From: Cytophagales bacterium | GTDB lineage: Bacteria; Bacteroidota; Bacteroidia; Cytophagales; Cyclobacteriaceae | Length of the DNA stretch: 5,076 nucleotides | NCBI GenBank assembly: GCA_029262935.1 | Contig: JAJCYK010000194.1 | Coordinates: forward strand, 1-5,076 | Direction: 5' to 3' | In this document: positions 1 through 5,076 of the stretch, in pieces | Layout of the letters: every line of letters begins with the position of its first letter | How positions within the stretch are numbered: the first letter of the stretch is position 1 | Translations under genes and position numbers: made by a program | Notes under the pieces: generated by a model | Told to the model about the DNA's origin: nothing | Seen by the model: the letters and a program-made list of their open reading frames with translations, nothing else | Databases searched by the model: none

Positions 1-103
1 TCATGCCTTTTTGCCATATGGGGTTATTCTCCGGGTTGGATATGAAGGCAAAAGTAGCCTCCGGAGGGTAATCAATCTCTGTTTGTATGTTTATAGTAAC
101 CAT
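1..103 (-). CDS. SRPBCC-fold (polyketide cyclase/START-like) protein, N-terminal fragment
   Basis: This is the first 34 codons of a gene that runs off the left edge. It starts at an ATG at 103-101, and an in-frame TAA lies only two codons upstream, so this start is firm unless a rarer codon is used. The fragment begins MVTINIQTEIDYPPEATFAF and continues with a PENNPIW segment and a GM pair. This matches the usual opening of SRPBCC proteins: a first beta strand, then the 'pe.vF.fisdpeN.p.W..gm' helix pair. The fold forms a hydrophobic pocket that binds lipids or other small hydrophobic ligands, and many bacterial members are uncharacterised. Without the rest of the protein no ligand can be proposed. 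It lies 132 bases downstream of the methyltransferase gene on the same strand, so co-transcription is possible but not shown. The family call is reasonably safe; the function is unknown. Confidence 0.72.
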   Translation of the reverse strand, partial: MVTINIQTEIDYPPEATFAFISNPENNPIWQKGM

Positions 104-235
104 GATTTAGGTGATTGGCCTGGTCCATTGAACGAATAAAGGCATCGCTTTCGGACCTTGCCGCATAAATTAGGTAGTGTTGGCGGCTAATTCGGAGCGA
201 GTTTTCAGTTAACTGTAGACGGATAAGCCTTTCTT
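104..235. other. Intergenic stretch between methyltransferase and SRPBCC genes
   Basis: These 132 bases hold no gene I can support. A minus-strand frame is open across it, but that frame begins out of phase inside the methyltransferase gene and resembles no family I know. A perfect 10-base palindrome, cagttaactg, lies at 206-215 and is too short to interpret. I see no GC-rich stem followed by a T run that would mark a terminator, and no clear promoter for the SRPBCC gene. Confidence 0.5.
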
Positions 236-874
236 TTACTTTTGATAAAGTACGGTTAGCCACTCTCGATGTTGTTTCTGGTAGACCTTGGTAAAACCCT
301 GAGCCAAAACTATGGATTCCACACGGGCAACGGGATGCACATAGGTGGCGATTTTGTTTCCAAACAACTTTCTGAAAAACGTACCTAAACTGGATACGGC
401 TTTTACCCACCATACATCTAACGGTAGCGTGTAAGCATAGTATTTTCTAGCTTTATTTGCAGATAAGGTAACTAAAGATTGATAATCCTCATAACAACAA
501 ATCACCTTGTCAAGGGTTACTAGGTCCACTTGTGGAAATTGCGAATGTGTTGCGACATAATCTCCGATGTGTACCTCAATTTTGTCTTCTAAATTTTGTG
601 CGCTTAGTTCATCTTTGAAGACTGCAGCATAGGCCTCGGAGATATCTTGATAGTATATTTTGCCCAGGCCCCTTTTGTAAAGCTCCCAACATACAACCCC
701 TACACCACCACCAATGTCCAACAAAGAACTTCCGGATATATCATGCTCCTTTAGTGGTTCCAGCAAGTAGTTCGTGGTCTTTTTTGGGCCTTTTTTTAAA
801 TAACTCTTTAACTCAAGCCGGGCTAACCTTTTACTAAAAGTATTGTCATAAGCTATTTTGCAACAAGAATCCAT
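236..874 (-). CDS. Class I SAM-dependent methyltransferase
   Basis: A complete 212-residue cytoplasmic protein with a Rossmann-type methyltransferase fold. Motif I, the SAM-binding glycine loop, is LLDIGGGVG at residues 51-59. An acidic position follows the second strand (QDISEAY, about 76-82), and IGD lies at 103-105. The post-II/motif IV region reads DLVTLDKVICCYED (117-130). A conserved HP pair is at 180-181 and the protein ends with a W205 strand. The GGGVG loop with the V-I-C-C-Y-x-D motif marks a family often annotated as related to magnesium-protoporphyrin O-methyltransferase. That label only reflects similarity: nothing here suggests chlorophyll synthesis, so the substrate is unknown. 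The ATG at 874 gives the family-typical N-terminus (two Cys, then a YLKKGP segment). There is no Shine-Dalgarno sequence. It is separated from the peptidase gene by 152 bases with a likely terminator, so it probably has its own promoter. Confidence 0.85.
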   Translation of the reverse strand: MDSCCKIAYDNTFSKRLARLELKSYLKKGPKKTTNYLLEPLKEHDISGSSLLDIGGGVGVVCWELYKRGLGKIYYQDISEAYAAVFKDELSAQNLEDKIEVHIGDYVATHSQFPQVDLVTLDKVICCYEDYQSLVTLSANKARKYYAYTLPLDVWWVKAVSSLGTFFRKLFGNKIATYVHPVARVESIVLAQGFTKVYQKQHREWLTVLYQK

Positions 875-934
875 ATCTATTTGATCAAAAGCGAGTTATA
901 ATAACATATCCAACTTTTAAATTAAGTCTTTTTG

Positions 935-953
935 CTTGTATTTAGGATGCAAG
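935..953. repeat. Short inverted repeat upstream of the methyltransferase gene
   Basis: CTTGTAT and ATGCAAG flank a 5-base centre (ttagg). Six of the seven positions pair fully and one is a G-T wobble on the plus strand. It lies about 60 to 80 bases before the methyltransferase start, in the region where its promoter should be. I could not identify a convincing promoter around it, so an operator role is only a possibility. Confidence 0.25.
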
Positions 954-975
954 ATTACCTTAAGACAGGGGCCAC

Positions 976-1028
976 AAAAACAGTATATTAACTATATTAA
1001 GGAAAGATCTCCAGCGACTTAATATACT
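976..1028 (-). terminator. Possible terminator of the S10 peptidase gene, built from TATATTAA repeats
   Basis: On the transcribed (minus) strand AGTATATTAA (1028-1019) pairs perfectly with TTAATATACT (991-982). This is followed by G and then five T (980-976). The stem is 10 base pairs, AT-rich, with a 27-base loop, and its first arm includes the first base of the TAG stop codon of the peptidase. An alternative 9-pair stem uses TATATTAAG (1026-1018) with CTTAATATA (1001-993) and a 16-base loop. Position and T tract favour a terminator. The low GC content of the stem and the long loop weaken that call, and it could instead be an operator for the methyltransferase downstream. Confidence 0.35.
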
Positions 1029-2529
1029 ATCGATCTCCATAAAAGCGGTTGACATCTTGAGTTAATTTCTCCAATGAAGGTTTATGAATATACATCATGT
1101 GTCCTGCCTCATAGTAAGTGAAAATAATGTTTTTCCGAACACTGGGGTCCAAGAACATGTGTTTTATCGTGTAGTCGGTGGCGAAATAGGGCGTGGCTAA
1201 GTCATAGTATCCATTACAAATCAAAACCTTTAGATTGGTGTTGCGATGCATTGCACCTCTTAATGTTTCGGAAACGTTTAAATAGGTGTTTTCCACATTG
1301 CTGTAACTCCAGGGCCGCACGCGACTGGTAAGTATCTCATAAGTGAGATCTGAATTATATTTTAATGTATTGCGCAAGTGATCGTTTATTGCGCTACTGT
1401 AAGGTCCTAAGATGGTGGCGTCGTAAGAGGGATCAAATTCTACTCCTTCTCCTGCATCATCGTAATCTAGTCCGGTCATGCGTCCATCCAGACGACCGAC
1501 TGTAAGGCCTTCATCTCGTCGCAGTTCTTTGATAAAACGGCGAATGTTAATTCTTAAGTTGGTTTGCTTAATATAGGTTTTGTCTAGTCCAGTATAATTT
1601 GATAATTTATCCACTACCGCGTCAAATTCAGCAGCTGGTAAGGCATCTCCTTTCATAAGAGCGCTGGTATAATCTCCCAAGGCAAACTCCTCAACTTCAG
1701 CTAGAAAATCTTTAAGATCACTTGGCTGAGGATTTAACTTACCATGATATCGCGCCATCGCTGCATAAGTAGGTAGAAACAAAATATAGGGAAGGTCATT
1801 ACCGCGATCAAAGCGTGCCGTTTGGAAATTGGTAATAGCCGAGATGAGTACCAGACCATTTAGATACATGCCGTAGCGCTGTTGTAAGTGCTTGGATAAC
1901 CCGGCGGCTCGTGTGGTACCATAACTCTCTCCAGCCAAGTATTTGGGCGAGGACCATCGGTGGAAGTGATTGGTATAGGCATGGATAAAAGCCCCCACTG
2001 ATTCGATGTCATTTTCGAATCCGGTAAATTCCTTTTTGTCAACATTTTTAGCAGGGCGACTAAATCCCGTCTCTACGGGATCTATAAATACCAGATCCGT
2101 CATTCCCAACCAGGTATAGGCATTATCCACCACTTGGTAGGGTGGGGCAGTGGGTTCCCCCTTGTCTGTCATTAAGATTCTCTTTGGGCCCAGCCCTCCC
2201 ATATGCAGCCATACCGAAGAGGAGCCGGGACCACCATTGAAGGTATAGGTGATGGGTCGTTTGCTGCTACTACCCGTAGGTTGCCCAGTGTAAGCGGTGA
2301 AAAATACTTTGGCCTTAGATTCACCTTGTTCATTTCGCAAGATTAAGTAACCACAAGTAGCTTGATAATTTAGAGTTTGCCCGTTAAGTAATTTCACGCT
2401 GTGATTGGTCACGGATAATGGAGGATCTTCCTCTACCATTAAAGGTTTGTCCGCTGTTTGGCCATAGGAATAAAAGGCGACCAATAGGAATAGAACAGAG
2501 AGGAGGGCTTTGATTGTTTGAAGCTTCAT
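1027..2529 (-). CDS. Exported S10-family serine carboxypeptidase
   Basis: A complete 500-residue peptidase of the serine carboxypeptidase (S10) family, alpha/beta-hydrolase fold, expected to remove C-terminal residues from peptides outside the cytoplasm. A signal peptide covers about residues 1-23: K2 and K7, a hydrophobic core (ALLSVLFLLVAF), then YSYG before Q24, the likely new N-terminus. The oxyanion-region signature NGGPGSSS is at 98-105. The nucleophile S202 lies in GESYGT (200-205). The acid is D443 in CNGYYDLATP, and the histidine is H477 in EAGHMMYIH, so the triad is complete and correctly ordered. Length is normal for bacterial members. The ATG at 2529-2527 directly precedes the signal peptide; no Shine-Dalgarno sequence is visible. 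A gap of 125 bases with a hairpin separates it from the lipoprotein gene, so it is probably transcribed separately. The exact peptide specificity cannot be read from the sequence. Confidence 0.95.
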   Translation of the reverse strand: MKLQTIKALLSVLFLLVAFYSYGQTADKPLMVEEDPPLSVTNHSVKLLNGQTLNYQATCGYLILRNEQGESKAKVFFTAYTGQPTGSSSKRPITYTFNGGPGSSSVWLHMGGLGPKRILMTDKGEPTAPPYQVVDNAYTWLGMTDLVFIDPVETGFSRPAKNVDKKEFTGFENDIESVGAFIHAYTNHFHRWSSPKYLAGESYGTTRAAGLSKHLQQRYGMYLNGLVLISAITNFQTARFDRGNDLPYILFLPTYAAMARYHGKLNPQPSDLKDFLAEVEEFALGDYTSALMKGDALPAAEFDAVVDKLSNYTGLDKTYIKQTNLRINIRRFIKELRRDEGLTVGRLDGRMTGLDYDDAGEGVEFDPSYDATILGPYSSAINDHLRNTLKYNSDLTYEILTSRVRPWSYSNVENTYLNVSETLRGAMHRNTNLKVLICNGYYDLATPYFATDYTIKHMFLDPSVRKNIIFTYYEAGHMMYIHKPSLEKLTQDVNRFYGDR

Positions 2530-2549
2530 GGAGGAATACCAATTTTCAT

Positions 2550-2580
2550 GTTGTCGTTGGCAACTGCACCAACCTACAAC
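2550..2580 (-). promoter_or_regulatory. Imperfect hairpin just upstream of the S10 peptidase start
   Basis: Read on the minus strand, GTTGT (2580-2576) pairs with ACAAC (2554-2550), and inside it GTTGG (2573-2569) pairs with CCAAC (2560-2556). The two stems are separated by a small internal loop (AG opposite G), and an 8-base loop closes the inner stem. The structure ends about 20 bases before the peptidase ATG, so it could be a hairpin in the 5' leader or a protein-binding site. There is no T tract after it, so it is not a classical terminator. Confidence 0.35.
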
Positions 2581-2654
2581 ACAATATAGTTATTTTATGC
2601 CCTTAATTCCTTAGGAGGTCTATTTTGCGACTTGGAGAATGGAGGAGCCTAACT

Positions 2655-2999
2655 TCAGTTTGTCAAATTAAAAACATCAACTTCCGGTTGACCTGAAATA
2701 TGATTGGAAGTACGATAAATAACTTCACAAGCTGAAGTTTCCCCACAAATGGGATCTACTAAACCCCAGGCATAATTACAGGTTCCAATTTGATTTCCGG
2801 CAATATCAAACATCTGAGCTCCCGCATCATAGGCATTAATGCCTGCGACATATACTTTCACACCACCCAGGTTACACTGGTTAATTTCGCCATTTTCATA
2901 TTTTAAATAGAGTGTCTGAAGCACATCCAATTGTGGGTCGTCCCTATGGCAAGAGGATAGACCAACTGTAAGCCAAAGAGTAAGCATCAATTTCCACAT
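2655..2999 (-). CDS. Small outer-surface lipoprotein, uncharacterised
   Basis: A 114-residue predicted lipoprotein. The N-terminus is MWKLMLTLWLTVGLSSC, a short hydrophobic signal with lipobox L14-S15-S16-C17, so C17 should be lipidated after cleavage. The mature part holds four more cysteines (C42, C74, C85, C91), which could form two disulfides. Motifs include QCNLGGVKVYVAGIN near 41-55, FDIAGNQIGTCNYAWGLVDP near 64-83, and CEVIYR near 91-96. The pattern (a 'G-V-x-V-Y' strand, then 'D-x-x-G', then cysteines) resembles small Bacteroidota lipoproteins of unknown function, perhaps the DUF6970 group, but I recognise this only loosely. I chose the ATG at 2999. A TTG two codons upstream (3005) is possible and would change nothing in the mature protein. 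It follows nudK by 39 bases, so co-transcription with the block upstream is possible. Function unknown. Confidence 0.7.
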   Translation of the reverse strand: MWKLMLTLWLTVGLSSCHRDDPQLDVLQTLYLKYENGEINQCNLGGVKVYVAGINAYDAGAQMFDIAGNQIGTCNYAWGLVDPICGETSACEVIYRTSNHISGQPEVDVFNLTN

Positions 3000-3038
3000 A
3001 CTCAAGAGACACAGGGACGTATTCTATGGTTGCAGAGA

Positions 3039-3620
3039 TTAAAATATTTTCTGAAGCTTAAGATATTGCAGAAGCATAATGGTTTTACCATCTTGAATTT
3101 CTCCACTCTGAATCATGTCGTAAGCCTTATCGAAAGCAAGCTCAAGCACCTCAATGTTTTCTTGTTCGACAGCAAGACCACCACCAGCGCTTACTTGCAT
3201 GTCATGTGTATACTCGGCAATAAAGAAATATAAGATTTCAGTAACAGACCCGGGAGACATATAAGCTTCAAACACTTTTTGGACCTTGTTTATTTGATAG
3301 CCGGTTTCTTCTTGCGTTTCTTTGCGGATACAATCTTCGGCATTGTTTTCATCCAAAAGTCCCGCACAAGCTTCTATCAAATAACCTTCTTTGTTACCGT
3401 TGATGTAAGTAGGTAATCTAAATTGACGGGTGAGTATTACCTTTTTCAGCTCTTTGTTGTAGAGCAGTATAGTAGCGCCATTGCCTCTGTCGTAAGCTTC
3501 ACGAGACTGCGTTTCCCAAGTGCCGTCCTTTCTGCGGTATTCGAAAGTAACTTTATTAAGGGTGTACCAATCGTCTGAGAGAACCTCTTTTTTAGTAATC
3601 TTAATGGTCAATGGTGTCAT
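3039..3620 (-). CDS. nudK: Nudix hydrolase, GDP-mannose pyrophosphatase type
   Basis: A complete 193-residue cytoplasmic Nudix enzyme. It most resembles NudK (YffH), which splits GDP-mannose, and more weakly other nucleotide sugars, into GMP and sugar 1-phosphate. The N-terminal strand region (about 1-45) is the dimerisation part seen in ADP-ribose and GDP-mannose pyrophosphatases. [11 protein letters not shown] at 65-75 is the typical substrate-side segment. The Nudix box lies at about 86-108: AGLLDENN, then [12 protein letters not shown], with metal-binding E101, E104 and E105. Relative to the textbook GX5EX7REUXEEXGU pattern the box has A86, N92 and K100 where G, E and R are expected. As I recall, similar departures occur in E. 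coli NudK itself, so I do not read this as loss of activity. The family-typical [18 protein letters not shown] (119-136) and GEIQDGKT follow. It starts at an ATG 45 bases after the DUF1801 stop, so it is probably the fourth gene of that operon. Confidence 0.88.
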   Translation of the reverse strand: MTPLTIKITKKEVLSDDWYTLNKVTFEYRRKDGTWETQSREAYDRGNGATILLYNKELKKVILTRQFRLPTYINGNKEGYLIEACAGLLDENNAEDCIRKETQEETGYQINKVQKVFEAYMSPGSVTEILYFFIAEYTHDMQVSAGGGLAVEQENIEVLELAFDKAYDMIQSGEIQDGKTIMLLQYLKLQKIF

Positions 3621-3665
3621 TTGTCTTTGGTTAACCCTGACCTCACGGAATACAGGTTGCAGTAA

Positions 3666-4046
3666 TCAAGTCCCTCGTTTTTTTCTTTTTGATGCATAAG
3701 GAATTGTTTCGTCCAGAAGTAACGCCTCCTGAATAACTTCTTGTAAGGCTTTTAAAGGTAAGGCATTGTAGTCAAACACTTCCACACCATGTACTTGTTT
3801 ACGGTTTTTGGCTTGAAGTATTCCCTGTTCATTTGATAGTTCGTTGCCTCGTATAAATGCTATTTCTATCCCATGATTTTTAATGGGATTTAAATAACAA
3901 ACCCAACTTTTGCGAAAATAAAAAGGCACCCTATAGCGGATTTTGGCAACGACTTCAGGGTTTTGCATAAGCAAAAGATCCAGATGGATCATGAGTGACT
4001 TTTGGGGGTCGCTCAGGGAATGAATATAGGATTCAACAGCAGTCAA
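3666..4046 (-). CDS. DUF1801 family protein
   Basis: A 126-residue cytoplasmic protein of the DUF1801 (YdhG-like) family, whose role is not established. It begins with the usual 'V-x-x-Y-I-x-x-L' helix (VESYIHSL, 4-11) and carries the family hallmark KIRYRVPFYF at 35-44, followed by a C-Y-L strand and IEIAFIRGNEL (60-70). It ends in a basic tail, SKRKKRGT. The start is a TTG at 4046-4044 that overlaps the stop codon of the DUF1569 gene by four bases (TTGA). The first ATG would be at residue 19, inside the first helix, and would cut conserved sequence, so I prefer the TTG and translational coupling to the gene before it. No Shine-Dalgarno sequence is visible. Membership is fairly clear, and the protein is slightly short but complete. 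Its biochemical function is unknown; the operon suggests a stress-related or housekeeping role. Confidence 0.8.
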   Translation of the reverse strand: MTAVESYIHSLSDPQKSLMIHLDLLLMQNPEVVAKIRYRVPFYFRKSWVCYLNPIKNHGIEIAFIRGNELSNEQGILQAKNRKQVHGVEVFDYNALPLKALQEVIQEALLLDETIPYASKRKKRGT

Positions 4047-4501
4047 ACGCCAAACTGTGACAGATGGTGATCCAAGTGCTTATACATGCTCCATCCTTTT
4101 TCTTCCTTGGTCATAGGCCCAAATAATGGATGTTTGGTAGGAGTAGCATTTGTTTTAAAATGGTCTAAAAAGACGTTGAGCGCTTGTACAAGACGGTTTT
4201 GCTCGCTCTCAAACTGCTTTTGACTGGTTTGCCGGTATTGCGGGTGAGTTTGAGTGCTCTTGCGATACGGTTTTTCATTGACCACCATTTTTCTAATATA
4301 ACCTTTAAACAGTCTTGCTAGAAATGGCGTGTTTTTCAGTTCTTTGGTGCCATTTGATACCTCCAGAATTTCAGTGCAATGTGCCATCATCTGAGCTGCG
4401 TTCATCTTACCCCATTGGGGCATTGTTTCCGCAGTTATTTTATGCAGGCGTGCCATACATTCTTCGAATACCGGAGTATCGTATAGAAATTTCTTTTCCA
4501 T
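4043..4501 (-). CDS. DUF1569 family protein (DinB-like four-helix fold)
   Basis: A 152-residue cytoplasmic protein matching DUF1569, a branch of the DinB/YfiT-like helical-bundle superfamily. Visible hallmarks are WGKMNAAQMMAHC at 30-42, HPLFGPMTKEE at 124-134, and the C-terminal KHLDHHLSQFG at 141-151. In DinB-like proteins three histidines bind a metal. H41, H142 and H146 (the last two in an H-x3-H arrangement) are the natural candidates here. Several members of the wider superfamily are thiol-dependent transferases, but DUF1569 itself is uncharacterised, so no reaction is assigned. Start ATG at 4501-4499, four bases after the dps stop. Its TGA stop overlaps the TTG start of the DUF1801 gene. 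This tight packing between dps and DUF1801 points to one transcript and shared regulation. Confidence 0.85.
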   Translation of the reverse strand: MEKKFLYDTPVFEECMARLHKITAETMPQWGKMNAAQMMAHCTEILEVSNGTKELKNTPFLARLFKGYIRKMVVNEKPYRKSTQTHPQYRQTSQKQFESEQNRLVQALNVFLDHFKTNATPTKHPLFGPMTKEEKGWSMYKHLDHHLSQFGV

Positions 4502-4505
4502 AAGA

Positions 4506-4985
4506 TTAACTGTTTTTTAAGTAGGCAGAATACATCCAAACGAGCTTTTCTTGTTCCCGGATATAGTCGCTCATTAAAGCATTGGTGCCTTCATCTCCAC
4601 TTTCAGCGGACATTTCCAACAACTCCCGTTCAATGGGCAACAATACGGCATAGCTTTTAAGAATCTCCTGGATACAAGCTTTCCCATCACTTACGTTCTT
4701 GGCCACATGAATAGAAGCATGTGCCATATAATCTTCAAAACTGTGTAAAGGAGTATAACCTAAGGTGAGAATACGCTCGGCAATTTCATCTATTTTTAAA
4801 AAGGAATCGTTGTATAATTCTTCAAATTTCAAATGAAGTTCGAAGAATTTATCTCCGGTAATGTTCCAGTGAAACTCTCTACTATTGATATAAAAAAGTT
4901 GGTAGTTTGCTAATAATTGGTTGAGCTTTTCCGCCAGTAAAGCCGAAGCATTTTTATCAAGACCAATGCGATTAATTTGAGACAT
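4506..4985 (-). CDS. dps: Dps-family mini-ferritin (DNA protection during starvation)
   Basis: A complete 159-residue Dps protein. The family assembles into 12-subunit shells that oxidise Fe(II), mostly with hydrogen peroxide, store the ferric mineral and so protect DNA from Fenton damage. The inter-subunit ferroxidase ligands are all present: H39 (in REFHWNITG), H51 (in FELHLKFEELY), and D66 and E70 (in KIDEIAERI). Their spacing of 12, 15 and 4 is the same as in E. coli Dps (H51, H63, D78, E82). The C-terminal helix includes DYIREQEKLVWMYSAYL. The N-terminus is short and has only K11 and R6 as basic residues, so strong DNA binding by a basic tail, as in E. coli, is not obvious. The protein may mainly handle iron and peroxide. 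Start ATG at 4985-4983. An inverted repeat lies immediately upstream. It is the first gene of an apparent operon with DUF1569 and DUF1801. Confidence 0.95.
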   Translation of the reverse strand: MSQINRIGLDKNASALLAEKLNQLLANYQLFYINSREFHWNITGDKFFELHLKFEELYNDSFLKIDEIAERILTLGYTPLHSFEDYMAHASIHVAKNVSDGKACIQEILKSYAVLLPIERELLEMSAESGDEGTNALMSDYIREQEKLVWMYSAYLKNS

Positions 4986-4987
4986 TA

Positions 4988-5023
4988 TTGTTTCGTTTTA
5001 TTACTTAAATATAAACGAAATAA
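4988..5023 (-). promoter_or_regulatory. Inverted repeat and possible promoter before dps
   Basis: Perfect 8-base arms TTTCGTTT (4991-4998) and AAACGAAA (5013-5020) are 14 bases apart. Three more positions on each side extend the symmetry, with one G-T wobble. Between the arms, on the minus strand, reads TATATTTA (5013-5006), which differs by one base from the Bacteroidota -7 consensus TAnnTTTG. No TTG was found at the right distance for a -33 element, so the promoter call is weak. The whole structure ends a few bases before the dps ATG. Symmetry around a -7 element suggests an operator for a dimeric regulator. Confidence 0.35.
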
Positions 5024-5076
5024 GCGGCAATTCGTTCGATGATTTTAATCAATATTGGTCTTTTAATTTCACCCAT
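5005..5076 (-). CDS. Possible 3' end of a gene entering from the right edge
   Basis: A minus-strand frame is open from the window edge (first codon ATG at 5076-5074) to a TAA at 5007-5005, 23 sense codons. The encoded piece reads MGEIKRPIL, then KIIERIAAYFVYI, rich in I, K and R with no motif I recognise. It could be the tail of a longer gene, a tiny ORF or plain upstream DNA. Its stop lies inside the loop of the inverted repeat before dps. I cannot tell which from this window. Confidence 0.15.
   Translation of the reverse strand: MGEIKRPILIKIIERIAAYFVYI

Noticed and set aside
206..215. Perfect palindrome cagttaactg between the methyltransferase and SRPBCC genes
   Set aside because: A single 10-base palindrome is expected by chance in a window of this size and has no T tract or second copy nearby.
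72..413. Open frame of 113 codons on the minus strand overlapping the methyltransferase 3' end
   Set aside because: It is out of phase with a well-supported methyltransferase that ends at its family-typical C-terminus, its sequence matches no family I know, and it also runs into the SRPBCC start.
1860..2045. Open frame of 61 codons inside the S10 peptidase gene
   Set aside because: It lies wholly within the catalytic core region of a clear peptidase, in another frame, with low-complexity sequence and no motif.
2655..3005. TTG start two codons upstream for the lipoprotein
   Set aside because: The ATG at 2999 gives a compact, normal lipoprotein signal. The extra two residues add nothing, and TTG is the rarer start.
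3030..3233. Plus-strand open frame of 67 codons opposite the nudK 3' half
   Set aside because: It is antisense to a conserved Nudix enzyme, and the composition looks like a reverse-frame shadow.
3633..3658. Weak stem (aacc-c-tg with caggtt) in the gap between the DUF1801 and nudK genes
   Set aside because: Only six pairs with a bulge and a 13-base loop, and no T run after it on the minus strand, so it is neither a credible terminator nor a clear regulatory site.
4315..4503. Plus-strand open frame of 62 codons opposite the DUF1569 gene
   Set aside because: It is antisense to a conserved coding region and has no recognisable domain or start context.
1..5076. Search for CRISPR repeats, tRNA/rRNA genes, transposases, toxin-antitoxin or defence genes
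   Set aside because: No spaced repeat array, cloverleaf, transposase motif or terminal inverted repeats were seen. All sizeable frames are explained by the listed genes or their shadows.

Overview
The window looks like ordinary chromosomal DNA of a Bacteroidota bacterium, probably Flavobacteriia or a relative. The reasons are moderately AT-rich DNA, almost no Shine-Dalgarno sequences before the starts, a signal peptide ending in a G-Q junction, a small Bacteroidota-style lipoprotein, and a possible TAnnTTTG-like -7 element. This placement rests on style and protein families, not on a marker gene. Every gene I accept is on the minus strand, so the order of transcription runs from high to low coordinates.

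Upstream block (about 5076 to 3039): a dps gene (mini-ferritin, iron storage and DNA protection) is followed 4 bases later by a DUF1569 (DinB-fold) gene. That gene overlaps a DUF1801 gene by 4 bases (TTGA, with a TTG start). A NudK-type Nudix hydrolase follows after a 45-base gap. The first three genes are almost certainly one operon and nudK probably belongs to it. An inverted repeat sits just before dps and surrounds a possible -7 promoter element. A short open frame entering from the right edge may be the tail of another gene.

Middle block (about 3000 to 976): a small lipoprotein with four cysteines besides the lipobox cysteine, then a 125-base gap containing an imperfect hairpin, then a full-length exported S10 serine carboxypeptidase with its whole catalytic triad. 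Its stop codon lies inside an AT-rich inverted repeat made of three TATATTAA-type copies and followed by a T tract on the transcribed strand, which is a plausible terminator.

Downstream block (975 to 1): a class I SAM-dependent methyltransferase of the ICCY-motif type, a 132-base gap, and the first 34 codons of a SRPBCC-fold protein cut by the left edge.

The genes do not form one obvious pathway. The clearest functional unit is the dps operon, which suggests iron or oxidative-stress handling with two uncharacterised partners. I found no mobile element, CRISPR array, tRNA, rRNA or defence system, and nothing that convincingly amounts to a new system. The most interesting points are the dps-DUF1569-DUF1801 unit and the two repeat structures.
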